Assembly: GCA_003671025.1 (NCBI GenBank)
Contig: QWPW01000011.1
Coordinates: 1 to 64,000, forward strand
DNA: 64,000 nt
Source: Planctomycetota bacterium
Lineage (GTDB): Bacteria > Planctomycetota > Phycisphaerae > Phycisphaerales > SM1A02
Direction: 5' to 3'
Shown here: one piece after another, positions 8,815-17,223 of the stretch
Layout of the letters: every line of letters begins with the position of its first letter
Position numbering within the stretch: position 1 is the stretch's first letter
The notes under the pieces: generated by a model
Databases searched by the model: none
The model's input: the letters and a program-made list of their open reading frames with translations, nothing else
Told to the model about the DNA's origin: nothing
Program-made: the position numbers and the translations under genes

Positions 8815-9591
8815 ATGGATCTCGCCACCACGACAGCCGCGAATGCGGTCGACCCTTCGCCATTCTTGTGGGCGGTGTTTCCCATCGCTGCGTATTTCTT
8901 AGGGAGCTTTCCTACAGCGCATTTGATCGCGCGCACACGCGGCGTTGATCTTGGTGCGGTGGGATCGAAGAACTACGGCGCGACCAATCTTGGTCGAACA
9001 CTCGGACGCCCGTACGGCATCCTGTGCTTCATCGTCGATGCCGCGAAAGGCGCGGTAAGCGTGCTCGTTGCAGGATGGATGCTCGGCGCACTCGGCGCCG
9101 TTGCTGGTTCGATCTCGACGCAAACGGCGTGGTGTTGGTTGGCCACCGCGGCTGCGTGCATGGTTGGTCACACGCTCTCGCCGTGGATTGGATTCAAAGG
9201 CGGCAAAGGTGTGGCCACTGGCTTCGGCGCGCTTGCGGCGATGTGGCCGGTGCTCACGCTTCCCGCGATGTTGGCGCTCTTCCTGTGGATCGTGTTGGTC
9301 GCGATCTTTCGCATGATTTCGCTGGCTTCGATCGTCGCAGCGCTTTCGATTCCTTGTGCGGTGTTGGTCGCCGCGCTTGCGGCCAATGGTCTCGAAGGCG
9401 TACGCGCGAGCGTTCCGTTTTTGCTGGCGACGTTCGCGATTGCGCTCTTCGTGGTAATCAAACATCGCAGCAACATCGCGCGCATTCGCGCCGGCACCGA
9501 AGCGAAAGTGGGACAGAAGCCCGCCGCTGCGCCAACCGGAAAAGCCGCGCATTCTCCCGCGAATTCTCCAACTTCACCGTCGGCGAAGTGA
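8815..9591 (+). CDS. plsY: Acyl-phosphate:glycerol-3-phosphate acyltransferase PlsY
   Basis: This inner-membrane enzyme makes lysophosphatidate, the first step of phospholipid synthesis. The signatures are GSFPTAHLIAR, the glycerol-phosphate loop GSKNYGATNLGRT, and HTLSPWIGFKGGKGVATGFG, spread between five or six hydrophobic segments. From ATG 8815 the protein has 258 residues, longer than the usual 200 because of a Pro/Ala/Ser-rich C-terminal tail. Upstream in-frame starts at 8710 (TTG), 8734 and 8779 would add sequence with no family counterpart. purB follows after 39 bp. Confidence 0.94.
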   Translation: MDLATTTAANAVDPSPFLWAVFPIAAYFLGSFPTAHLIARTRGVDLGAVGSKNYGATNLGRTLGRPYGILCFIVDAAKGAVSVLVAGWMLGALGAVAGSISTQTAWCWLATAAACMVGHTLSPWIGFKGGKGVATGFGALAAMWPVLTLPAMLALFLWIVLVAIFRMISLASIVAALSIPCAVLVAALAANGLEGVRASVPFLLATFAIALFVVIKHRSNIARIRAGTEAKVGQKPAAAPTGKAAHSPANSPTSPSAK

Positions 9592-9615
9592 ACTGCACAC
9601 GCTGGCCATCACTCG

Positions 9616-9621
9616 TACGCT
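9616..9621 (+). promoter_or_regulatory. Candidate -10 element (TACGCT) for purB
   Basis: TACGCT ends 9 nt before the TTG start of purB. There is no Shine-Dalgarno sequence in between. It fits the same leaderless spacing seen at eight other genes in the window, but it is a weak hexamer on its own. Confidence 0.3.
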
Positions 9622-9630
9622 GAGCATCCA

Positions 9631-11115
9631 TTGTCAAAGACTCCACCGACCACTTCCCACGACTCGAACGCGACTCCGCTCACCGGCTACGACAGCTATC
9701 GCTCGCCGTTGGAATCGCGCAACGCCTCGCGAGAGATGCGCGCGTTGTGGAGCGAGCAGCGCAAGTTCTCGACATGGCGACGCATTTGGTTGGCGCTCGC
9801 CGAGAGTCAGCACGAGTTGGGCATGCCGGTCACGCGCGCGCAAGTCGATGCCATCGCCGCGCATCTCGATGACATTGATTTCGCAGCGGCCGCGGCCCAT
9901 GAAACTCGATTGCGTCACGATGTCATGGCCCATGTGCACACACTCGGCGACGCGGCACCAGAGGCGCGTGCGATCATTCACTTCGGCGCGACGAGTCAAG
10001 ATGTCGTGTGCAACGCTGACACCTTGGTGCTGCGTGATGCGCTCGCGTTGATCTGCGGCAAGTTGGCGCGCGTGATCGATCGTCTCGCGAGCTTCGCCGC
10101 CGAGTATCGTGACTTGCCCACATTGGGCTTCACTCACTTTCAACCCGCGCAACCAACCACCGTGGGCAAACGGGCGACGCTGTGGGCGCAAGACTTTGCC
10201 ATCGCGCTGGAACAATGCGAATTCGTGGCGTTTTCGCTGCGTTTGCGTGGTTTGCGCGGCGCGACGGGAACGCAAGCGTCGTACCTCGGTCTCTTCGACG
10301 GCGACGCGAGCAAGGTCGACGAACTCGAAGCGCGCTTCGCCGACAAACTCGGTTGGCCGCGCGCGCGCATGCTTGCCGTGTGCGGACAAACGTATCCGCG
10401 ACTCGTCGATGCGCAAATTGTTTCCGCGCTTTCCATCGCCGCCGCGGCGGCGCACAAGTGCGCGACCGACATTCGCTTGCTCGCGAATCGCAAAGAGATT
10501 GAAGAGCCGTTTGAGAAGGATCAGATTGGTTCGTCCGCCATGGCATACAAGCGCAATCCCATGCGCTGCGAACGCGCGTGTGGACTGGCGCGCTTCGTCA
10601 TGGGGCTGGTCAATGATCCGCTTGCGACTGCGGCAACGCAGTGGCTCGAGCGCACGCTTGATGATTCTTCCAATCGGCGACTGGTGTTGCCCGAAGCGTT
10701 TCTCGCGCTTGATGGCACGCTCGACATCATGTCCAACGTGTGCGAAGGGTTGGTGGTGTGGAGCGCGACGGTCGCGGCCAATCTTGCGGCGGAACTTCCG
10801 TTCATGGCCAGCGAGAACATCATGCTTGCCGCCACTAAAGCCGGCGCGGATCGCCAAGAGGCACACGAAGTGATTCGCGTGCACTCGATGGCCGCCGCCG
10901 ACGAAGTGAAACGGTACGGGCGCACCAACGATCTCATGGCTCGACTCGCGCGCGACCCGTTCTTCGCCAACGTCGATCTGGCCAACGCGCTCGATCCCGC
11001 TTCGTTCATCGGGCGCGCGCCCGAGCAAACCGATCGCTTCATCACCTCGGTGGCCGATCCGATTCGCGCGCGCTACGCCGACGCGATTCAGGCGCGAGTG
11101 CAGTTGCGCGTGTAA
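9631..11115 (+). CDS. purB: Adenylosuccinate lyase, eukaryote-like subtype
   Basis: This 494-residue fumarase/aspartase-superfamily enzyme cleaves SAICAR and adenylosuccinate in purine synthesis. The signature loop reads SSAMAYKRNPMRCERACGLA, with Ala where most enzymes have Pro. The N-terminal YRSPLESRNASREM, the QWLERTLDDSSNRR block and ELPFMASENIIMAATKAG are close to animal ADSL as I remember it, and less like the E. coli or B. subtilis types. TTG 9631 is taken as the start, since the next in-frame ATG falls inside the conserved N-terminus. It lies in a plus-strand run with plsY. Confidence 0.95.
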   Translation: MSKTPPTTSHDSNATPLTGYDSYRSPLESRNASREMRALWSEQRKFSTWRRIWLALAESQHELGMPVTRAQVDAIAAHLDDIDFAAAAAHETRLRHDVMAHVHTLGDAAPEARAIIHFGATSQDVVCNADTLVLRDALALICGKLARVIDRLASFAAEYRDLPTLGFTHFQPAQPTTVGKRATLWAQDFAIALEQCEFVAFSLRLRGLRGATGTQASYLGLFDGDASKVDELEARFADKLGWPRARMLAVCGQTYPRLVDAQIVSALSIAAAAAHKCATDIRLLANRKEIEEPFEKDQIGSSAMAYKRNPMRCERACGLARFVMGLVNDPLATAATQWLERTLDDSSNRRLVLPEAFLALDGTLDIMSNVCEGLVVWSATVAANLAAELPFMASENIMLAATKAGADRQEAHEVIRVHSMAAADEVKRYGRTNDLMARLARDPFFANVDLANALDPASFIGRAPEQTDRFITSVADPIRARYADAIQARVQLRV

Positions 11116-11164
11116 TGAGTGTGCCGAAAAATTCTCTGATTCGATTGATCCGCGAGTACTCCCA

Positions 11165-11743
11165 ATGCCCATTCCACGACTCACTCTCGAACGCACCGCG
11201 CTGTTGGTCATCGATGTCCAAGAGCGCCTGCTCCCGACGATTTTCGACGGCGCGCGCGTGGTCAACAACTGCGCCTGCGCGCTGCAGGTGGCGCACACGC
11301 TCGGGCTCCCCGTCATCATCACCGAGCAGTACACCAAAGGGCTCGGTCACAGCGCGCCCGCGATCCTCGCCGCGGCGGGCGTAAACGCCAAAATCATCGA
11401 GAAAACCCGCTTCAGCGCCCACACACCCGAAGTCGAAGCGTTCCTCGCCGCGCACCGCTGCGACGACGTGTTGATCTGTGGAATTGAGGCTCATGTATGC
11501 GTGCAACAGACCGTCCTCGACCTGCTCGCCGCGGGTCGCCAACCCTATCTGTTGACCGATGCAATCTCGTCAGGCGCACCCGACCAAATCGCGCCCGCAC
11601 TGCGTCGCATGGAGCGCGCCGGAGCGGTGCCGACGGGAGTCCTAGCCGCCGCCTATGAAATCTTGGGCGACGCGGCTCATCCGCAATTCAAAGCGGTTCT
11701 GGGCGTCGTAAAGACACTTCAAGCCCCATTGCCGCTACCTTAA
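11165..11743 (+). CDS. Isochorismatase-family cysteine hydrolase
   Basis: The 192-residue protein has the isochorismatase/nicotinamidase fold. The catalytic triad is visible: Asp in LLVIDVQERLL, Lys in EQYTKGLG and the nucleophile Cys in CGIEAHVCVQQT. The IEAHVCV form and overall length resemble the ISOC1/ISOC2-YcaC branch, whose substrates are poorly known, more than true nicotinamidases, whose metal-binding DxHxxxH is not seen. It sits 49 bp after purB on the same strand; the context does not fix the substrate. Confidence 0.88.
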   Translation: MPIPRLTLERTALLVIDVQERLLPTIFDGARVVNNCACALQVAHTLGLPVIITEQYTKGLGHSAPAILAAAGVNAKIIEKTRFSAHTPEVEAFLAAHRCDDVLICGIEAHVCVQQTVLDLLAAGRQPYLLTDAISSGAPDQIAPALRRMERAGAVPTGVLAAAYEILGDAAHPQFKAVLGVVKTLQAPLPLP

Positions 11744-11809
11744 CCTTGTTCTTATCCCGCAAGGCACGCGCCTTGAGGACCTCACATCACGCACCGTTTG
11801 GAGCACACC

Positions 11810-11995
11810 ATGGAACTCTACGAAGCGCTCTGCCAACTCGTCCGCTCAGTCGAAGACGACATGAAAAAGGCCGCTGGCGGCAACAAAGCTGCAGGCACTC
11901 GCGTCCGCAAAAGCATGCAAGAGATCAAGGACGCGGCACAGCAGATTCGCGCCAAGGTCCTTGAATTGCGCGGCGCAGAGGACGGCGCGGAGTAA
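11810..11995 (+). CDS. Small histone H1-like (Hc1-type) nucleoid protein
   Basis: This 61-residue basic, helical protein carries the segment GNKAAGTRVRKSMQEIKDAA, which matches the short bacterial histone H1-like (Hc1) proteins known from Bacteroidetes, planctomycetes and chlamydiae. Such proteins are thought to bind and compact DNA. GGAG at 11800-11803 lies 6 nt before ATG 11810, so this start is preferred to the in-frame TTG 11798. The FabZ-like gene follows after 16 bp. Confidence 0.85.
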   Translation: MELYEALCQLVRSVEDDMKKAAGGNKAAGTRVRKSMQEIKDAAQQIRAKVLELRGAEDGAE

Positions 11996-12011
11996 TTCCG
12001 CCTGACTCAAA

Positions 12012-12485
12012 TTGGCAAGCCTTCCCCTTCTTGATTTGTCAACTATTGATCTGAAGCAGGTCATCTGCGACAGCGCTGGTCTCGACACCTTCCTTCCACA
12101 AACCGGCCCGATGCGGCAAGTGGACAGGATCGTGTGGGCCAGCGAAGACCTGCGCACCTGCGTCGGCGCCAAAGATGTGCGCGCCGACGAATTCTGGTGC
12201 AAGCATCACATCCCTGGTCGCCCGCTCTACCCCGGCGTGTTCATGATCGAGTCCAGCGCGCAATGCGCGAGCTGGCTCTTTCGCACGCGCTTTCCCGCGC
12301 TCGGGTTCCTCGGCTTCTTGCGTTGCGATGACACCGTGTTTCGCGGACAAGTAGTTCCCGGCGACACGTTCGTCATCGTCGTGCGCGAAATCGAAGCGAC
12401 CCCGCGACGCTTCATCTCCCTCGTGCAAGGCATGGTGGGAACGAAGCTGGTGTTCGAAGCGAAGATCACTGGCATGGCGATCTGA
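12012..12485 (+). CDS. FabZ-like 3-hydroxyacyl-ACP dehydratase
   Basis: The 157-residue hotdog-fold protein has the dehydratase helix HIPGRPLYPGVFMIESSAQ, with the catalytic His and Glu of FabZ. The preceding LPQTGPMRQVDRIV corresponds to the family's substrate-side strand. FabZ removes water from 3-hydroxyacyl-ACP in fatty-acid synthesis. Because no other fab gene is adjacent, it may instead be a paralogue for a special acyl chain. TTG 12012 is the only start that keeps the conserved N-terminus; the next ATG lies inside it. Confidence 0.85.
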   Translation: MASLPLLDLSTIDLKQVICDSAGLDTFLPQTGPMRQVDRIVWASEDLRTCVGAKDVRADEFWCKHHIPGRPLYPGVFMIESSAQCASWLFRTRFPALGFLGFLRCDDTVFRGQVVPGDTFVIVVREIEATPRRFISLVQGMVGTKLVFEAKITGMAI

Positions 12486-12536
12486 TGACGCTCTGATGAC
12501 GCTCTGATGACACTTTGATGACACGTTGATGACGCG
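12482..12536 (+). repeat. Five 11-bp tandem repeats starting at the stop codon of the FabZ-like gene
   Basis: The unit is CTGATGACGCT with small changes, at 12482, 12493, 12504, 12515 and 12526. The TGA stop codon of the upstream gene (12483-12485) is inside the first unit. Each unit carries TGATGA. An 11-bp period places the copies on about the same DNA face. Confidence 0.9.
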
Positions 12537-12740
12537 CGGCGGCGACAATCACGCCGCGCGCGTCAATCTCGCGTCGTGCTGCATTCGGGGCAGCGCATAC
12601 CTCGCGGTCTTACCAACTCGTTGGAATGCTCCCGCAGTTTGCGGTCCATGTGACCTTGCAACGCGTTCGTGCACAGACTTAGGATGTCTCCGATCTCTAC
12701 TCGCGTCACTCTTTGATCTGCCACCACTCTCTGCTTATTC

Positions 12741-13766
12741 ATGCTGCCTCCACTTCGATTCGTTCCCACTCTCAAAGCGCGCTCGTGGGGTGGAAGTCGG
12801 TTGCAGCACTACGGAAAGCCTGCGATTCCTGGCGCGCGGCTCAGCGAGACGTGGGAGGTCGCTGATCTTCCTGACTCGATTGATGGTGGCCAGTCGATCG
12901 TCGATGGTGGAGCTCTTGCGGGTCTCTCGTTGCGCGCAGTGCGCAATGCTCATCGCGCTGATTTGCTGGGAATCGCCACCGCGGCTGACGATGGCGCGTT
13001 TCCGATTTTGGTGAAGTACCTCGACGCCGCAGAAAATCTCTCGATGCAAGTGCATCCCGATGCGAACTACGTCCGCGCGCATCCCAACACTCATCTCAAG
13101 ACCGAAGCGTGGATCATCGTCGAGTGCGATGTCGGTGCGCGCGTCTATCGCGGCATTCGCCCGTCGACGACTTCCGCTGCGTTTTACGCGGCACTCGCTG
13201 CGGGCAACGTGCTCGAGCACATCGAGTGCCTCGAAGTCTCGCCTGGGGACTGCGTCTATCTGCCCAGCGGAACTTGTCACGCGCTCGGCGGCGGCATTCT
13301 CGCGGCGGAAGTGCAAACGCCCAGCGACACCACATTTCGCGTGTGGGATTGGGATCGCAACGATCCCTCGCGGCCGCTCCATCTTGAGCAAGCGAAACAG
13401 TGCACCAAGTTCGGCGCTGATCAGAACGACGGCGTTGCGGGATTTGTCCGTGCGCAAGATGCGCCTTCGTTTGAAGTCGACGGCATCACCACGCGACGAC
13501 TCTGCCGTTCGAAGTTTTTTGCAGTGGAATGGCTGCAAACACGCAACGCGAGCAGCATCGCGATTGACGCGACGGGTATTCCTGAAGTGTGGATGACCAC
13601 TGCAGGTCGCGCGCAATGGAAGACCACTTCGGGCGTCGTCGATGCGCCCAAAGGCGTGAGCATCTTGCGTCCTGCTGCCGTTGAGCCTGGAGAGATCGTC
13701 CTTGATGCAGGCACGACTCTGCTGCGCTTCATCTGCGCGAGTCCACTCGATCGCGCGTTGGCGTGA
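12741..13766 (+). CDS. manA: Mannose-6-phosphate isomerase, class I type
   Basis: This 341-residue cupin metalloenzyme interconverts mannose 6-phosphate and fructose 6-phosphate, feeding GDP-mannose and glycan synthesis. The zinc-site residues are visible in MQVHPD, KTEAWIIVE and LPSGTCHALGGG, and the second cupin strand AEVQTPSDTTFRVWDWDR follows. GGSRLQHYGK with SETWEVAD is the usual N-terminal block. ATG 12741 is the first start and gives the normal length. The 255 bp before it contain the 11-bp repeat array and no supported gene. Confidence 0.93.
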   Translation: MLPPLRFVPTLKARSWGGSRLQHYGKPAIPGARLSETWEVADLPDSIDGGQSIVDGGALAGLSLRAVRNAHRADLLGIATAADDGAFPILVKYLDAAENLSMQVHPDANYVRAHPNTHLKTEAWIIVECDVGARVYRGIRPSTTSAAFYAALAAGNVLEHIECLEVSPGDCVYLPSGTCHALGGGILAAEVQTPSDTTFRVWDWDRNDPSRPLHLEQAKQCTKFGADQNDGVAGFVRAQDAPSFEVDGITTRRLCRSKFFAVEWLQTRNASSIAIDATGIPEVWMTTAGRAQWKTTSGVVDAPKGVSILRPAAVEPGEIVLDAGTTLLRFICASPLDRALA

Positions 13767-13844
13767 ACGGCTTCGATATGCTTGGCGGGCGCATTCACTC
13801 GTATTGAAATTAGTCACACGCGAACGCCTCACTCGAGATTGTCC

Positions 13845-15110
13845 ATGATGTTTTCTTTCACCGGTGCCCCCGCTCGCCGACATGATGTGCGCACACTTCT
13901 GCGCGTCATCACCATCGCGCTGGCAAGTTCCGCGGTCACCGTCGCGCAGGCAACCGACATTCGTGTGCGTCCTTACGAAGACATCACCGCGTTGTCGCGC
14001 ACGGCAAAGCCTGGCGACAACGTGCTGATCTACCCGGGAACATTCGGCCCTTCCGTTGTCGAAGGCGTGCACGGCGAGCCAGGTCGACCCATCACATTTC
14101 GCAATGCTCCCGCATCCCCTGCGCCTGCAGAGTTTGATGCGCGCAACGCGGAATACGGGCTGCAATTCATCGACTGCTCGCACATTCGCATCGAGAACGT
14201 CGTGGTCAAAAACGCGAGCGGCGCGGGACTGCTCATCGAAGGTGTGCGCGCGCCGTCGGAAGATGTTTCGATCGACCTCGTGGGCGTGGCGCGCAGCGAA
14301 GCATCGGACAAAGGCTGCGGAGTCGTGTTGCGCAACACTCTCGCCGTACGCATCACTCGTCTGCGTGTGAGCGGTTGGAGTCGCGCCGCGCTGCTCATCG
14401 AATCGTCGCATGATGTCTCGCTTGATGGCGGACAGTTCGCCGGAGTCGCGACGCTTCCTCAGCGCAGTGGTGTGGAGATCGTTGGTCCAAGCAGCGATGT
14501 CAGCGTCAGTCACTGTTGGTTTCGCGCGGCGCAAGGTGTTGGTTTCATGATTGGCGCGAGCAGCGCGGGCAACGCGAAGAGTGCGGCGCCGAGCACGACG
14601 AATCCCGCATCGACGGCGTCGGCTGCCACACTCGAACCCGCCGTCGATCGCTGCACCATCTCCGTCGTGCGCGTCGACGATTGCGCGGGATTGCTCGCGA
14701 TCGGATCGGTTGCGAGGCTCGACGTTTCGCAGTGCACACTCATCAACGCGCGCAAGGCGTGTTGGAGTGTGCTCGCTCCTGCGACTGGCTTTGCGCAACC
14801 GACTGGACGTATCGCCAACTCGATCTTCACGTGGCAGGTTGGCGCGATTCAGCAGTTGAGCCCTGTAGCCGAAGGCGCCAACGCATCCGGACTCGAGCTC
14901 GATCATCTGCTCTTCTGGAGCAAAGAACTGTCTGCGATGAAGGAACACCTTGGATCGTTGGCGGGCACTGAAAAAGGCCAAATTCTGTGGGATTTGGACC
15001 CGAATCTCGACGATGCGGGATACGCGAAAGCAGAGGGCGCTGCAGGATTGGGAATGCAGCGCAGCAAGAAGCCACCCGCGGCTTTGACTCCAACGACGCC
15101 GTCGCCGTGA
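13845..15110 (+). CDS. Secreted right-handed beta-helix protein, copy 1
   Basis: This 421-residue protein begins with a signal peptide ending near TVAQA. It then shows the repeating pattern of a parallel beta-helix, with short strands such as IRIENVVVKN, DVSIDLVGV and VRITRLRVSG. The N-terminal block TAKPGDNVLIYPGTF resembles pectate-lyase-like and carbohydrate-binding helices. No catalytic residues could be assigned, so it could be a polysaccharide-binding or degrading protein. ATG 13845 is used; TTG 13782 would put 21 extra residues before the signal peptide. A paralogue follows 71 bp downstream. Confidence 0.75.
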   Translation: MMFSFTGAPARRHDVRTLLRVITIALASSAVTVAQATDIRVRPYEDITALSRTAKPGDNVLIYPGTFGPSVVEGVHGEPGRPITFRNAPASPAPAEFDARNAEYGLQFIDCSHIRIENVVVKNASGAGLLIEGVRAPSEDVSIDLVGVARSEASDKGCGVVLRNTLAVRITRLRVSGWSRAALLIESSHDVSLDGGQFAGVATLPQRSGVEIVGPSSDVSVSHCWFRAAQGVGFMIGASSAGNAKSAAPSTTNPASTASAATLEPAVDRCTISVVRVDDCAGLLAIGSVARLDVSQCTLINARKACWSVLAPATGFAQPTGRIANSIFTWQVGAIQQLSPVAEGANASGLELDHLLFWSKELSAMKEHLGSLAGTEKGQILWDLDPNLDDAGYAKAEGAAGLGMQRSKKPPAALTPTTPSP

Positions 15111-15181
15111 CGGATTGCAGTGAGTGACGCGTTTCAACGCGCGACAACATGCACGCGCATCGACGTGCGCGACTCAATTTC

Positions 15182-16450
15182 ATGCGCACACGATTCATCA
15201 CATCAACGCAGAGCATGCTGCAGCGACTCGCAACGACTCGCATGTTGCACGCGTGCGCGTTGGTGATGACGCTCGCATCGACTTCGTTGGCGCATGCTGA
15301 AACACATTTCGTTCGCGCGGGCAGTGACTGGACATCGCTCGCGTCGCGTGTACGTGCAGGCGATGAGATCCTGCTCGGCGAAGGCGTTCATCGATCCGTC
15401 GTGCTCGAACGCATGATCGGCGATGCTCAGCATCCGATCACCATTCGTCCGCAAGCGGCGCAAGGCTTGGTCGAGATCGCACCCGACCGTGAGGCGATCA
15501 AACTCGTGGACTGCGCCTATGTGCGTATCGAACGCATTGCCGTGCACAAGGCTCGACGCGCGGGCATCGTCGTCGAAGGCACGACGGCGCACTCGAGTCA
15601 TCACATCAGCATTCTTGATGTGTTGGTGACGCAGTCGCAAGGACTCGCCGAGGAAGCGGGAATCGTCGCGCGCGAAGTGGACGGGCTCACCGTGCAACGC
15701 GTGCGCGTCGAGAATTGCGCGGGCGCTGGCGTTCATCTCGAACACTGCGCGCGCGCTGAACTCGAAGCGTTGCAGATCTTCGTTCGTGGCGAAAACACGG
15801 CACGATTTGGCTTCAATCTCGTCGGCACGCAAGAGTCGATCACGATTTCGAAGTCTCTCTTACGTGGACGAATCGAGAGCGCGATTTCCATCGGATGCAA
15901 AGCCTCGCTACGAGCAGGTGCCGTGATCGCGCCATTTGCCGCGCCAAGCTCTGCCACGAAAACGAAACCCGATTCAACGAGCACGCGCGTGGCGGCTCCG
16001 ACCTTGACGACGCTCGCGCACGCGATCATCTGCGCGGACATTCGCATCGAAGGCGCCACGCGTGCACTCGATGTTGGCAGTTGTGACGAGGCGACCTTCC
16101 GCGCGGTCACCATCGTTGACGCGCATGAAGAGGCGTATCGCATCAGTGTGCCGCCGCCAGGATGCGCTCCCGCGCGCGTGCGATTCTGCGACAACCTCAT
16201 CGTGTGGAAGCCCGATGCCATGCGCCGCTTGGGCGTGGTCGCCGACGGAGCCGACGCGCAAGGATTCACGCTCGGCGCAAACCTCTGGTGGAGCACGCGC
16301 TTTCCCGCAACTGGCGAAGTTCTCGGGACGAACGCGCCACGATTTCCCGGCAAGATCACAGTGCCGCAGACGATTGATATCGACCCTAATCTCGACGAAC
16401 GATTGCTGCCGCGCACTCCTTCGGCGATGCTCTTTGGCGCGAATGTTTGA
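15182..16450 (+). CDS. Secreted right-handed beta-helix protein, copy 2
   Basis: This 422-residue protein is a diverged tandem copy of the preceding gene. It has a signal peptide ending in SLAHA, then RVRAGDEILLGEGVH, which aligns with the first copy's AKPGDNVLIYPGTF, and the same strand spacing (CAYVRIERIAVHKARRAGIVVEG against CSHIRIENVVVKNASGAGLLIEG in the first copy, shown here in part). The C-terminal blocks also align, for example TIDIDPNLDE with WDLDPNLDD. Function is unknown, but duplication suggests surface or extracellular polysaccharide handling. ATG 15149 is an alternative start 11 codons upstream. Confidence 0.75.
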   Translation: MRTRFITSTQSMLQRLATTRMLHACALVMTLASTSLAHAETHFVRAGSDWTSLASRVRAGDEILLGEGVHRSVVLERMIGDAQHPITIRPQAAQGLVEIAPDREAIKLVDCAYVRIERIAVHKARRAGIVVEGTTAHSSHHISILDVLVTQSQGLAEEAGIVAREVDGLTVQRVRVENCAGAGVHLEHCARAELEALQIFVRGENTARFGFNLVGTQESITISKSLLRGRIESAISIGCKASLRAGAVIAPFAAPSSATKTKPDSTSTRVAAPTLTTLAHAIICADIRIEGATRALDVGSCDEATFRAVTIVDAHEEAYRISVPPPGCAPARVRFCDNLIVWKPDAMRRLGVVADGADAQGFTLGANLWWSTRFPATGEVLGTNAPRFPGKITVPQTIDIDPNLDERLLPRTPSAMLFGANV

Positions 16451-16594
16451 TGCGCCGAGTGAAGTCGTGTGAGAGCGGGCGCATGTGCGAGTTTTGCGTG
16501 AATGGTCGGAATGCTCGCCGTGCGCGTCGCGTCATGAGCCTGCGTCGCGCGACTTCGGTGTGATGAATCAGAAACACGATTGCGTAGGAACACG

Positions 16595-17164
16595 ATGGGA
16601 CAGCAGTTCTCCGAGCGAGTCCTCAAGCACTGGATCGAACGCCTCACGCCAGGCTTGATCGCGCTGTCGTATGGCATCTGCCACGATCGACACAAGGCCG
16701 AAGAACTGGTGCAAGAGGCGTTTCTGCGATTGTGGAAATCGCCGCCTGATGCCGGCGAACCCGCGATTCTCAGTTGGATGCGCGTGACCGTGACCAACCT
16801 CTCGATCAGTTCGATTCGTCGCAAGAAACGCACGTGGACGCTTATCGATGAGTCGGGTTCTGCGCGCGACGTGAAGGCGCTGCGCTCCGATGAAAGTTCG
16901 ACGCGACGCGAAGACATCGACCGCGTGACGCAGGCGCTCGATCGACTCGATCCCGACAAGCGTGCCATGATCATGTTGCGCGTGAATGAAGGACTTTCGT
17001 ACGAGGCGATCGCGCAGCACCTAGGAGTTCCCATCGGCACAGTGATGAGTCGACTCAATCGCGCCCGCTTGGCGCTGCTAGGCGAACTCGGATGCGATGA
17101 CCCCGCCGCCGATGCGCGCCCCAGTGAATTCAATATCAACCGCTTTCGAGATGCCGCTCGCTGA
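16595..17164 (+). CDS. ECF RNA polymerase sigma factor
   Basis: This 189-residue sigma-70-family factor has region 2 (GICHDRHKAEELVQEAFLRL, including the DKAEDLVQE-like core) and region 4 (LSYEAIAQHLGVPIGTVMSR), joined by a short linker, as in extracytoplasmic-function factors. It is followed after 59 bp by a zinc-finger membrane anti-sigma gene, the usual pairing. GTAGGAA lies 4 nt before ATG 16595. Targets are not shown, but the flanking beta-helix and manA genes make an envelope stress role reasonable. Confidence 0.92.
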   Translation: MGQQFSERVLKHWIERLTPGLIALSYGICHDRHKAEELVQEAFLRLWKSPPDAGEPAILSWMRVTVTNLSISSIRRKKRTWTLIDESGSARDVKALRSDESSTRREDIDRVTQALDRLDPDKRAMIMLRVNEGLSYEAIAQHLGVPIGTVMSRLNRARLALLGELGCDDPAADARPSEFNINRFRDAAR

Positions 17165-17175
17165 CCTCTGACTGA

Positions 17176-17212
17176 ACTTGCGGCAAACTTGCGACAAACC
17201 TTGCGACAAACA
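17176..17212 (+). repeat. Three degenerate 12-13-bp repeats between sigma and anti-sigma genes
   Basis: CTTGCGGCAAA, CTTGCGACAAA and CTTGCGACAAA follow each other in the 59-bp gap. A similar CGCAAACTTTGTGGCAAAC run precedes atpD. They may be slippage products or protein-binding half-sites. Confidence 0.45.
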
Positions 17213-17223
17213 CGAGACACACC

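Noticed and set aside
12563-12742. A minus-strand small ORF (about 59 codons) starting at the same CATG as manA, with a C-terminal CPEC
   Set aside because: It has no ribosome site and would need a promoter inside manA. One Cys pair is too little to call a zinc protein. It could still be real and deserves a look in relatives.
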